From Clostridiaceae bacterium (GTDB taxonomy: Bacteria; Bacillota; Clostridia; Lachnospirales; Lachnospiraceae), in NCBI GenBank assembly GCA_018378255.1, contig JAGZXV010000082.1, forward strand, positions 1 through 21,681: DNA of 21,681 nucleotides, given 5' to 3'. Below, piece after piece: positions 7,625 through 14,961 of the stretch (its first letter is position 1; every line of letters starts with the position of its first letter). The notes beneath the pieces were generated by a model. The model searched no databases. It was not told the origin of the DNA and saw nothing but the letters and a program-made list of their open reading frames with translations. The position numbers and the translations under genes are program-made.

Positions 7625-9709
7625 ATGAATGTTATGTATGTTGTAGCAACTGGTTCATTTGCCGCTCTGATCTACGCTGCCTGCATGTTTGTACGGGTGA
7701 AACATCAGCCGGAAGGCAACGCTGAGATGATTAAAATCTCCACTGCGGTGAGGAAGGGGGCCGGCGCTTATTTGAGACGGCAGTATCTGGGCGTGGGCAT
7801 TTTCTTTGCTGTCGTATTTGTGATACTGCTTTGCATGGCTGCCGGAGGGTTTTTAAGCTTCTTTACACCCTTTGCATTTCTGACAGGCGGATTTTTCTCG
7901 GGTCTGTCTGGCTTTATTGGAATGAAAACTGCGACAATGGCTAACTGCCGGACGGCTGAAGGCGCCTCTCACAGCTTGAATCAAGGGCTTAAAGTGGCGT
8001 TTTCAGCCGGTTCTGTTATGGGGTTTACCGTGGTTGGTTTGGGGCTTTTGGATCTGACCATCTGGTATTTCATTTTGGATACGGTTTTCAGCTCTCTGCC
8101 GGAGACGGAACGGATCGGACAGATTACAGCCAATATGCTCACCTTCGGCATGGGGGCTTCCAGCATGGCGCTGTTTGCCCGTGTGGGAGGCGGTATTTTT
8201 ACAAAGGCGGCGGATGTGGGAGCCGACCTGGTTGGAAAAGTGGAAGCCGGCATTCCGGAAGATGATCCGCGAAACCCGGCGGTGATCGCGGATAATGTGG
8301 GTGACAACGTTGGGGATGTGGCCGGAATGGGCGCTGATCTCTATGAATCCTATGTGGGTTCTATCGTATCCACCTCCGCGCTGGCGGTAGCTGCCGGATT
8401 TGGTATGAAAGGGGTTGCGGTTCCCATGCTGCTGGCTGCCTTTGGCGTGGCTGCTTCCATGGCCGGAACCTTGTTTGTGAAGACAGATGAAAATGCATCC
8501 CAGAAAAGCCTTTTAAAGGCGCTGCGGCTGGGAACTCATATCAGCGCCGTTCTGATCGTCATCGGCGCTTATGCCATCATCCATTTTCTTCTTCCCGGAT
8601 ACAGGGGAATCTATATTGCGGTGCTGTCGGGACTGGCGGCCGGAGTGGCAATTGGTGAAGTGACGGAATATTTCACATCAGCTTCTTATAAACCTACAAG
8701 GAAACTGGCTTCCAGCAGCCAAACAGGAGCTGCCACCGTGATAATCAGCGGATTGTCCCTCGGTATGCTCTCCACTGTAATCCCCGTCATCATTGTCGGT
8801 GTGTCGGTGCTGGTCAGCTACTACTGTTCAGGCGGCGCCGGAAACTTCAATATCGGCCTTTACGGCGTTGGCGTGTCGGCGGTAGGCATGCTCTCCACTT
8901 TGGGTATCACCCTGGCCACCGATGCATATGGTCCGGTTGCGGACAATGCGGGCGGAATTGCAGAAATGACCCACATGCTGCCGGAGGTGAGAAACAGGAC
9001 AGATGCCCTTGATTCCCTGGGCAATACAACTGCGGCTACCGGGAAAGGCTTTGCCATCGGTTCGGCAGCCCTGACTGCCCTGGCTTTAATTGCATCTTAT
9101 ATCGATAAAGTAAAACAGCTGAGTCCGGGAATAGAACTGGACCTGTCCATAACAAATCCTACAGTTTTAATCGGCATGTTTATCGGGGGTATGCTGCCGT
9201 TCCTGTTTGCCTCCCTTACCATGGAGGCGGTAGGAAAAGCGGCCCAGTCCATTGTTCTGGAGGTGCGCCGCCAGTTCAAAGAGATCACGGGGCTTCTGGA
9301 AGGAAAAGCGGAACCTGATTATGCATCCTGTGTGGATATGTGTACCAAATCAGCCCAGAAACTGATGCTGGCCCCGGCATTGATTGCAGTGATTGTGCCG
9401 ATAGCCGTTGGCCTGCTGCTGGGGGTAAACGGCGTGGCCGGACTTTTGGCCGGCAATACGGTGACCGGATTTGTGCTGGCTGTCATGATGGCCAATGCGG
9501 GCGGAGCCTGGGATAACGCTAAGAAATACATTGAAAGCGGAGAATATGGAGGAAAGGGCAGTGAAGAGCATAAGGCGGCGGTTGTGGGCGACACGGTAGG
9601 CGATCCCTTTAAGGATACGTCGGGACCGTCCATCAATATACTGATAAAGCTTACTTCTATGGTATCCATAGTGTTTGCGGGGCTGGTTGTAGCGGTACAT
9701 CTGCTGTGA
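7625..9709 (+). CDS. hppA: Membrane-bound, K+-dependent, Na+-pumping pyrophosphatase
   Basis: This enzyme hydrolyses cytosolic pyrophosphate to pump ions across the membrane. It has 694 residues and about 16 membrane segments, typical of the family. Substrate motifs are present: DVGADLVGKVE at 197-207, a DNVGDNVGD stretch at about 223-231, and a third Asp-rich motif GDTVGDPFKDTSGP near the C-terminus. Two residues known from the family to set ion use can be read. The gate Glu is E241 in ADLYESY, the helix-6 position of Na+-pumping enzymes, with Gly rather than Glu four residues later. Position 470 in GNTTAATGKG is Ala, the K+-dependent form, where K+-independent pumps have Lys. It is therefore inferred to be a K+-dependent Na+ pump, or a dual Na+/H+ pump. 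It is monocistronic with its own strong promoter. Confidence 0.95.
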   Translation: MNVMYVVATGSFAALIYAACMFVRVKHQPEGNAEMIKISTAVRKGAGAYLRRQYLGVGIFFAVVFVILLCMAAGGFLSFFTPFAFLTGGFFSGLSGFIGMKTATMANCRTAEGASHSLNQGLKVAFSAGSVMGFTVVGLGLLDLTIWYFILDTVFSSLPETERIGQITANMLTFGMGASSMALFARVGGGIFTKAADVGADLVGKVEAGIPEDDPRNPAVIADNVGDNVGDVAGMGADLYESYVGSIVSTSALAVAAGFGMKGVAVPMLLAAFGVAASMAGTLFVKTDENASQKSLLKALRLGTHISAVLIVIGAYAIIHFLLPGYRGIYIAVLSGLAAGVAIGEVTEYFTSASYKPTRKLASSSQTGAATVIISGLSLGMLSTVIPVIIVGVSVLVSYYCSGGAGNFNIGLYGVGVSAVGMLSTLGITLATDAYGPVADNAGGIAEMTHMLPEVRNRTDALDSLGNTTAATGKGFAIGSAALTALALIASYIDKVKQLSPGIELDLSITNPTVLIGMFIGGMLPFLFASLTMEAVGKAAQSIVLEVRRQFKEITGLLEGKAEPDYASCVDMCTKSAQKLMLAPALIAVIVPIAVGLLLGVNGVAGLLAGNTVTGFVLAVMMANAGGAWDNAKKYIESGEYGGKGSEEHKAAVVGDTVGDPFKDTSGPSINILIKLTSMVSIVFAGLVVAVHLL

Positions 9710-9716
9710 GATGGGA

Positions 9717-9804
9717 TTAAAGTAAAACGTGAAGGGATTTAATGTAAATGGGGAGGGCATTTAAAGTAAAACGTGAAGGGATTTTTTAAAATCCCTTCAC
9801 GTTT
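9717..9804. repeat. 24-bp direct repeat with an inverted third arm downstream of hppA
   Basis: The same 24 bases occur at 9717-9740 and 9761-9784. The second copy is followed at once by an inverted partial copy at 9788-9804, which gives a 17-bp stem (9769-9785 with 9788-9804). The first copy could pair with the same inverted arm instead. There is no T-run after the hairpin on the plus strand, so it is not a textbook terminator, although its position 60-95 bases after the hppA stop suggests an end-of-transcript role. Confidence 0.8.
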
Positions 9805-9847
9805 GATGTAAAAAATTTCAACTAAAAAGAACAGAAGAGAGGACAGC

Positions 9848-10657
9848 ATGTACGAAATAAAACTAAAAGATCTGGATTTGAACCAAATCATGAATTCCGG
9901 CCAATGCTTTCGGATGAAAATGTGTGCCGAAGGTGTATGCTCCGTCACAGCCGCCGATAAGTATGTGGAGATTGAACAAAACGGAGATCACTTTACATTC
10001 TCCTGCAGCCGCGAGGAATTTGAAACCGTCTGGTATCCGTATCTGGATCTGCAGACCGACTATGGAACCATCAAAGCCGGAGTGGATAAAAAGGATGAAT
10101 ATCTGCTGAGGGCCGTGGAATATGGCTGGGGAATCCGTATTCTGCGGCAGGATCTGTGGGAGATGATCATCACTTTTTTAATTTCCCAGAATAACAATGT
10201 GTCCAGGATCAGAAACAGCGTAGAAATTCTCTGCAGCCAGTTGGGAGAACGCCGTAGTTTGGCCGGAGGCGCGGTATATTATGCATTTCCCCAGCCGGAG
10301 GTGTTTTTGGAAGCTGGGATGGAGCGTTTGGGAAGTATGGGCCTTGGATACCGGGATAAATATATTATGAAAATGGCGGAGACTGTGGCAAAAGGGGATT
10401 TGAATCTCGATGCTCTCAGGTCGGCCGGCTATGAAGAAGCCCATCAAATGCTGACCGCCCAATATGGAATCGGAAAAAAGGTGGCTGACTGCGTCTGCCT
10501 GTTCGGCCTTCATCATGTGGATGCATTTCCGGTAGATACCCATATAAAAAAAATCCTGTACCGTTTTTATCCAGATGGATTTCCGTATGAGAATTACCGG
10601 GGCGTTTTAGGCATAATTCAGCAGTATATGTTTTATTATGATTTAGAGAGTGTTTGA
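9848..10657 (+). CDS. ogg: 8-oxoguanine DNA glycosylase/AP lyase, Ogg1 family
   Basis: This protein cuts oxidised guanine out of DNA in base-excision repair. It has 269 residues. The N-terminal OGG-type domain contains NSGQCFRM at 16-23. The HhH-GPD domain contains LISQNNNVSRIRNSV at 111-125 and the helix-hairpin-helix YGIGKKVADC at 206-215. The catalytic Lys is K211 and the catalytic Asp is D230 (PVDTH), matching human OGG1 K249 and D268 by motif. This is the eukaryote-like Ogg1 lineage known from clostridia such as C. acetobutylicum, not MutM. The start has a purine-rich AGAGAGGA site upstream. The next gene begins 40 bases later on the same strand and is a DNA-processing ATPase. Confidence 0.93.
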   Translation: MYEIKLKDLDLNQIMNSGQCFRMKMCAEGVCSVTAADKYVEIEQNGDHFTFSCSREEFETVWYPYLDLQTDYGTIKAGVDKKDEYLLRAVEYGWGIRILRQDLWEMIITFLISQNNNVSRIRNSVEILCSQLGERRSLAGGAVYYAFPQPEVFLEAGMERLGSMGLGYRDKYIMKMAETVAKGDLNLDALRSAGYEEAHQMLTAQYGIGKKVADCVCLFGLHHVDAFPVDTHIKKILYRFYPDGFPYENYRGVLGIIQQYMFYYDLESV

Positions 10658-10667
10658 AGGGAAAATG

Positions 10668-10676
10668 TGATATACT
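10668..10676 (+). promoter_or_regulatory. Possible extended -10 promoter ahead of the OLD-like gene
   Basis: TGATATACT at 10668-10676 fits the extended -10 pattern TGnTATAmT, and no -35 is well spaced for it. It would start transcription near 10683, about 15 bases ahead of the ATG, with the AAAGGAG ribosome site at 10685-10691. This may give the OLD-like unit expression independent of ogg. The evidence is the short motif only. Confidence 0.35.
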
Positions 10677-10697
10677 TGTAGCTGAAAGGAGTAGCCT

Positions 10698-12560
10698 ATG
10701 CGCCTGGCGGATTTACATATTAAGAATTTTAATACCATACGCGATATGAAGATCACGGATATTGAAGACGCGCTGATTCTGGTAGGCAAGAACAATACCG
10801 GAAAGACGGCAGTGTTAAATGCTGTGCGCGCTTTGTCGGGGGATTATGAAATCACGATTGACGATTTTAATGAAAAACTGCAGAATATAGAGATTGAAGC
10901 GCGGCTGGAAATCCCGGAGGAGGATCTTGTGATGCTTCATAAGAATGGAGTGGTGAGCCAATATAAACGCTTCGATGCATGGAAACGGGATTTTCTGAAG
11001 AAACTGCCCTCTTACCATGACCACATGCTGGAGTTTAAATATGTGGTGAACCAACAGGGCACCATACGCTATTACGATGGGTTTGAAAAGAATAACCGCT
11101 ATGTGGCGGAGGTATTTCCAAAGATCTATTTTATCGATACCCAGAGAGAAGTGAGCCAGCTTCAGGAAGCGCTGTTAATGTTCCAGGAAGATGAACTTTT
11201 AAAACAGATGCGTTCTAACCGCTGTATCTTCACGCCTAATAAAACGTGCAGCCACTGCTTCCAATGCATCGGCCTGATCAACCAGAAGAAGCCGGAAGAG
11301 CTCAATGCCTTTGAGACAGCCAGACTTTTGGAATATAAATTATACCAGCTCAATCTGGATGATTTTGCCAAGCGGGTGAACAAGAATTTCCGTAAAAACG
11401 GGGGATTCGAGGAGATCCAATATCTGATTGACTGTGATATTGACCGCTTTTTCAAGGTTCAGGCTATTTCATTTAACCGTGAACGGATATCGGCCGGGAC
11501 GGTGGATAATATGAGCAAAGGCATGAAGAGCATTTATATGCTGTCGCTTTTGGAGACTTATATAGAAGAAGGCAACCGTACTCCCAGCATTATTATGGTG
11601 GAAGATCCGGAGATTTTTCTCCACCCGCAGCTTCAGAAGATTTCCGGAGAGGTTTTGTACCGGTTATCCAAGTTAAACCAGGTGATATTCACCACCTATT
11701 CGCCCAATTTCCTGTTCAATTTCAACAGCAGACAGATCAGACAGGTGGTTTTAGACCAGGAATATTATGCGGTTGTGAAGGAAAAGAGCAGTATTGACGC
11801 TATCTTAGACGACCTGGGTTATGCGGCCAATGATTTTATGAACGTCAGTTTTGTATTTATTGTGGAGGGCAGACAGGATAAAAGCCGTCTTCCTCTTTTG
11901 CTGGAAAAATATTATTCGGAAATCTATGATGAAGAGGGGCATTTGGCCCGGGTATCTATCATAACGACCAACAGTTGTACCAATATAAAAACCTATGCCA
12001 ATTTAAAATACATGAACCAGGTATCCTTCCGCGACCAGTTTTTGATGATTCGGGACGGAGACGGGCAGGACCCGGAGGTTTTAGCCAGGCAGCTTTGCAA
12101 GTATTACGACGACCGTAGTTTGGAGGATGTGGATAAACTTCCAAAAGTTACCAGGAGAAATGTTTTGATTCTGAAGTACTATTCATTTGAAAATTATTTT
12201 CTGAATCCGTCTGTTATGGCTGAACTCGGGATTGTAAAGGATGAAGAGGAGTTTTACCGGATTTTATTCGGCAAATGGAAGGAGTATCTGTACCGGATGA
12301 AAAGCGGCCAGCATCTGATCCAGGTGTTAGGGAAAGATCTGGAAAATGTAGATGATCTGAAAAATCATATGGAGGAGTTTTTGATCTATATGAGAGGCCA
12401 TAACTTGTATGATGTTTTTTACGGCCCTTATAAGGACAGGGAAAATGAAATCCTGAGACAGTATATCGAGCTGGCCCCCCGTGATGATTTTGCGGATATT
12501 CTGGATGCAGTTGACCGTTTTGTATATTTTGATAACAGGAAGAAGAAACAGGCTATATGA
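10698..12560 (+). CDS. OLD-like ATPase-TOPRIM protein (putative ATP-dependent nuclease) with a four-Cys insert
   Basis: This 620-residue protein has an ABC/SMC-type ATPase half and a TOPRIM half, the layout of OLD-family nucleases. Walker A is GKNNTGKT at 30-37. The signature-like region is SAGTVDNMSKG at 265-275. Walker B is IIMVEDPE at 298-305. The switch region reads FTTYSP at 331-336, with Tyr where OLD proteins usually have His. The TOPRIM part shows VFIVEGRQDK at 386-395 (acidic E390) and RDGDGQD at 452-458 (D453, D455), then FENYFLNP at 497-504, similar to the ENY motif of DUF4435-type TOPRIM proteins. Between the ATPase halves lies C176-x7-C184-x2-C187-x2-C190, a likely metal site. 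The downstream gene overlaps by 4 bases. GajA (Gabija) and AriA/AriB (PARIS) are the nearest described comparisons by layout. Nuclease activity and a role in defence or repair are inferred. Confidence 0.85.
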   Translation: MRLADLHIKNFNTIRDMKITDIEDALILVGKNNTGKTAVLNAVRALSGDYEITIDDFNEKLQNIEIEARLEIPEEDLVMLHKNGVVSQYKRFDAWKRDFLKKLPSYHDHMLEFKYVVNQQGTIRYYDGFEKNNRYVAEVFPKIYFIDTQREVSQLQEALLMFQEDELLKQMRSNRCIFTPNKTCSHCFQCIGLINQKKPEELNAFETARLLEYKLYQLNLDDFAKRVNKNFRKNGGFEEIQYLIDCDIDRFFKVQAISFNRERISAGTVDNMSKGMKSIYMLSLLETYIEEGNRTPSIIMVEDPEIFLHPQLQKISGEVLYRLSKLNQVIFTTYSPNFLFNFNSRQIRQVVLDQEYYAVVKEKSSIDAILDDLGYAANDFMNVSFVFIVEGRQDKSRLPLLLEKYYSEIYDEEGHLARVSIITTNSCTNIKTYANLKYMNQVSFRDQFLMIRDGDGQDPEVLARQLCKYYDDRSLEDVDKLPKVTRRNVLILKYYSFENYFLNPSVMAELGIVKDEEEFYRILFGKWKEYLYRMKSGQHLIQVLGKDLENVDDLKNHMEEFLIYMRGHNLYDVFYGPYKDRENEILRQYIELAPRDDFADILDAVDRFVYFDNRKKKQAI

Positions 12561-13318
12561 ACATAACTCAGGAGGACAGGGATTTATTTCATAATTCCTG
12601 TGATAAAATTATAGAAAAAGAACGGGCGCGGCAGGGAATCGGAACACTTGGCGAAAAGACGGTCCATGCGGTGCTCAAACATTATCTGGATCCCCGGGAA
12701 GAGTACCATGAGCAGAGATGCTGCGGGTTTGTCGCGGATATTCTGGCTGAGGGAGAGATCACTGAGATTCAGACCAGAAGTTTTGACCGGCTGAGAAGAA
12801 AGCTGGATGCATTTTTAGACACTTATGATGTGACCATAGTTTATCCCATCCCGTCCCTTAAATGGGTGATCTGGATTGATGAAGAGACCGGGGAAGTGAC
12901 AGATAAAAGAAAGTCTCCGAAAAAGGGTTCCTATTATCATGCCTTTTATGAATTATATAAGATCAAACAGTATTTAAACCATCCCCGTCTCCATCTGAGG
13001 CTGATGCTGATCAGCATGGAGGAATACCGTCTGCTCAATGGCTGGAGCAGGGATAAGAAACGGGGGTCCAGCCGGTATGACAGAATTCCGGTGGAATTGG
13101 AGGATGAGCTTTATATTACGGCTGTACCCGATTACCGCTTTTTTCTGCCGGAATCCCTGCCTGATGAGTTTACATCTGCTGAATATGCCAAATCAGCGAA
13201 GCTCACCCTGCGCCAGGCCCAGACTGCCCTTAATGTGCTGACCTTCTTAAAGACTGTGGAAAGGGCTGGTAAGAGGGGGCGCAGCATACTGTACCGGGCG
13301 AATGATGTGGTTGTGTGA
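12557..13318 (+). CDS. Conserved-looking protein: possible PD-(D/E)XK nuclease fold plus winged helix
   Basis: I do not recognise a named family. The 253-residue protein starts inside the stop of the OLD-like gene (ATGA overlap), so the two are translationally coupled. Residues 28-75 follow the pattern of a PD-(D/E)XK core: a Glu in a helix (E33, LGEKTVHAVLKHYL), then D61 in GFVADIL, then E70-x-Q72 in ITEIQTRSF. The middle is basic (DKRKSPKKGS, SRDKKRGSSR). The last 50 residues (TSAEYAKSAKLTLRQAQTAL onward, ending GKRGRSILYRAND) look like a winged helix-turn-helix. A DNA-binding or DNA-cutting partner of the upstream ATPase is a reasonable inference. No helicase, membrane segment or toxin motif is seen. 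The coding call is sure; the fold assignment is tentative. Confidence 0.8.
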   Translation: MNITQEDRDLFHNSCDKIIEKERARQGIGTLGEKTVHAVLKHYLDPREEYHEQRCCGFVADILAEGEITEIQTRSFDRLRRKLDAFLDTYDVTIVYPIPSLKWVIWIDEETGEVTDKRKSPKKGSYYHAFYELYKIKQYLNHPRLHLRLMLISMEEYRLLNGWSRDKKRGSSRYDRIPVELEDELYITAVPDYRFFLPESLPDEFTSAEYAKSAKLTLRQAQTALNVLTFLKTVERAGKRGRSILYRANDVVV

Positions 13319-13349
13319 TGTCTGTGCCGCAGTAAAATAACGGTTCAGA

Positions 13350-13369
13350 GGCAAGCGGACGGTCTTGCC
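13350..13369 (+). other. Hairpin after the OLD-like operon
   Basis: GGCAAG at 13350-13355 pairs with CTTGCC at 13364-13369 around an 8-base loop, 31 bases after the stop of the partner gene and upstream of the lysC promoter. The following sequence is only loosely T-rich (ATTCATTTTATTTA). It may be a weak terminator. It does not match a lysine riboswitch, which needs a much longer five-helix core. Confidence 0.4.
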
Positions 13370-13434
13370 GAAGGAGATTCATTTTATTTATGTGTGATAT
13401 GAAAAAGCGGTATAGCAGAATCTGCTCAGAGGTA

Positions 13435-13463
13435 TTGACATTATTTGATTCTTACAGTATTAT
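13435..13463 (+). promoter_or_regulatory. Consensus sigma-A promoter of the aspartokinase gene
   Basis: TTGACA at 13435-13440 and TATTAT at 13458-13463 are separated by exactly 17 bases. A perfect dyad, AGCAGAATCTGCT, lies at 13414-13426, eight bases ahead of the -35, and could be an operator. The start of transcription would be near 13470. This shows that the in-frame extension upstream of the chosen lysC start (from 13445) is not translated. Confidence 0.85.
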
Positions 13464-13519
13464 TTTCGATAAAACGGTTCTTTATTAGCCGGAAAGCTTA
13501 CTGTGAGGAGAAAGAAGCC

Positions 13520-14842
13520 ATGAAAAAAGTTGTGAAATTCGGCGGCAGTTCATTAGCCAGTGCAAGACAGTTTAAAAAAGTAGGGGATATTATCCGTTCC
13601 GATAAAAGCAGGAGATATGTGATTCCATCCGCACCGGGGAAGAGGAATGATAAGGACGAGAAGGTAACAGATATGCTCTACCGCTGTTATGATGCGGCGG
13701 CATCGGGCGGAAGCTATAAAAAAATATTGGAAAAAATCAAGTCCCGCTATCAGGAGATCATTGACGGGCTGGACTTAAATCTGAATCTGGATCATGAATT
13801 TGAAACCATTGAAGAGAATTTTATTGCGAAAGCCGGCAGGGATTATGCAGCTTCACGTGGCGAGTATTTAAATGGCATCGTGATGGCGAACTATCTGGGA
13901 TATGAGTTTGTGGATGCGGCAGAGGTTGTTTTCTTTGATGAACACGGTAATTTCCTGGCTGATGAAACCAATAAGGAATTATCAGAGCGGCTGGAGCACA
14001 TGGACCATGCGGTCATTCCGGGATTTTACGGATCCGTTTTCCATGACGGAGCTGTTAAAACATTTTCTAGAGGCGGGTCTGATGTGACCGGCTCCATAGT
14101 GGCAAAGGCGATTCATGCGGATATGTATGAAAACTGGACGGATGTGTCCGGTTTCCTGGTTGCCGATCCAAGGATCATCAAAGATCCGGAAGTGATCGAA
14201 ACCATTACATACAGAGAACTCCGGGAGCTCGCGTACATGGGCGCCAGCGTTCTCCATGAAGATGCTATCTTCCCGGTGAGAAAAGAAGGTATTCCGATCA
14301 ACATCCGCAATACCAATAAGCCGGAAGATAAGGGAACCCTGATTGTGGAAAGCACCTGCCGTAAACCTCGTTATACGATAACGGGGATTGCGGGAAAGAA
14401 GGGCTTTTGTTCCATCAATATTGAAAAAGCCATGATGAACGCGGAAGTGGGATTCGGCAGAAAAGTGCTGGAAGTATTTGAGCGTTACGGAATTTCTTTT
14501 GAACATATGCCGTCTGGCATCGATACCATGACGATTTTTGTCCATCAGGATGAATTTGTAGAATTTGAGCAGTCTGTAATCGCCGGAATCCACCGGGCAG
14601 TTGAGCCGGATTTTGTGGATCTGGAATCTGATCTGGCCCTGATTGCTGTCGTAGGGCGCGGCATGAGGGCGACGAGAGGCACTGCCGGACGCATTTTCTC
14701 AGCGCTTGCCCATGCCCGGGTGAATGTTAAGATGATTGACCAGGGATCAAGTGAACTCAACATCATCATCGGTGTGAAAAATTCCGATTTTGAAGATGCG
14801 ATTAAAGCGATTTATGATATCTTCATCACGGCTGAGATTTAA
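13520..14842 (+). CDS. lysC: Aspartokinase
   Basis: This enzyme phosphorylates aspartate, the first step toward lysine, diaminopimelate, threonine and methionine. It has 440 residues as a monofunctional enzyme. The N-terminal amino-acid kinase domain opens KFGGSSLA at 6-13, with FSRGGSDVTGS and NWTDVSGF further on for nucleotide and aspartate binding. About 130 C-terminal residues form paired ACT domains (for example GIAGKKGFCSINIEKAMMN and LIAVVGRGMRATRGTAGRI) for feedback control. I start at ATG 13520, which has GAGGAG 9 bases upstream; the longer frame from 13445 begins inside the promoter. It is monocistronic, with a terminator 16 bases after the stop. Which amino acid inhibits it cannot be read from sequence. 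Confidence 0.95.
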   Translation: MKKVVKFGGSSLASARQFKKVGDIIRSDKSRRYVIPSAPGKRNDKDEKVTDMLYRCYDAAASGGSYKKILEKIKSRYQEIIDGLDLNLNLDHEFETIEENFIAKAGRDYAASRGEYLNGIVMANYLGYEFVDAAEVVFFDEHGNFLADETNKELSERLEHMDHAVIPGFYGSVFHDGAVKTFSRGGSDVTGSIVAKAIHADMYENWTDVSGFLVADPRIIKDPEVIETITYRELRELAYMGASVLHEDAIFPVRKEGIPINIRNTNKPEDKGTLIVESTCRKPRYTITGIAGKKGFCSINIEKAMMNAEVGFGRKVLEVFERYGISFEHMPSGIDTMTIFVHQDEFVEFEQSVIAGIHRAVEPDFVDLESDLALIAVVGRGMRATRGTAGRIFSALAHARVNVKMIDQGSSELNIIIGVKNSDFEDAIKAIYDIFITAEI

Positions 14843-14858
14843 GTGACAAGATGAATAT

Positions 14859-14890
14859 GGCTGCCCAACCGGCAGCCTTTTCGTGTTTGT
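14859..14890 (+). terminator. Rho-independent terminator after aspartokinase gene
   Basis: A perfect 7-bp stem GGCTGCC / GGCAGCC at 14859-14865 and 14871-14877, with a CAACC loop, is followed by TTTTCGTGTTTGT. It is a canonical terminator with a slightly interrupted T tail. Confidence 0.9.
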
Positions 14891-14892
14891 GT

Positions 14893-14924
14893 CACCTCTG
14901 ATCCGCGGGGGCGGATTGGAGGTG
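14893..14924 (+). other. Strong 14-bp hairpin in the leader of the aldo/keto reductase gene
   Basis: CACCTC-TG-ATCCGC at 14893-14906 pairs with GCGGAT-TG-GAGGTG at 14911-14924 through a GGGG loop, with two G-T wobbles in the middle. No T-run follows on either strand, so it is unlikely to be a terminator. It sits 23 bases ahead of the AGGAGGT ribosome site of the next gene and may be an RNA leader structure or an operator dyad. Confidence 0.6.
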
Positions 14925-14961
14925 CGCAGATCAATATAAAAAATTCAGGAGGTAGGAAAGT

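Noticed and set aside
9717..9804. CRISPR array from the repeated 24-mer
   Set aside because: There are only two direct copies and one inverted copy, no regular spacers and no cas genes.
10698..12560. Calling the OLD-like gene GajA of a Gabija system
   Set aside because: The neighbouring gene has no UvrD-like helicase motifs, so the defining partner GajB is missing.
13341..13380. Possible lysine riboswitch (AGAGG...GCCGAAG-like words) upstream of lysC
   Set aside because: The two words are only about 14 bases apart, there is no five-helix core, and the segment lies upstream of the mapped consensus promoter, so it would not be in the lysC transcript.
13445..13519. Upstream extension of aspartokinase
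   Set aside because: It starts within the TTGACA-17-TATTAT promoter, while the kinase motif begins right at the ATG 13520, which has a well-placed ribosome site.
13982..14593. 203-codon minus-strand open frame within lysC
   Set aside because: It is antisense to a conserved enzyme, with no motif and no promoter or ribosome site.
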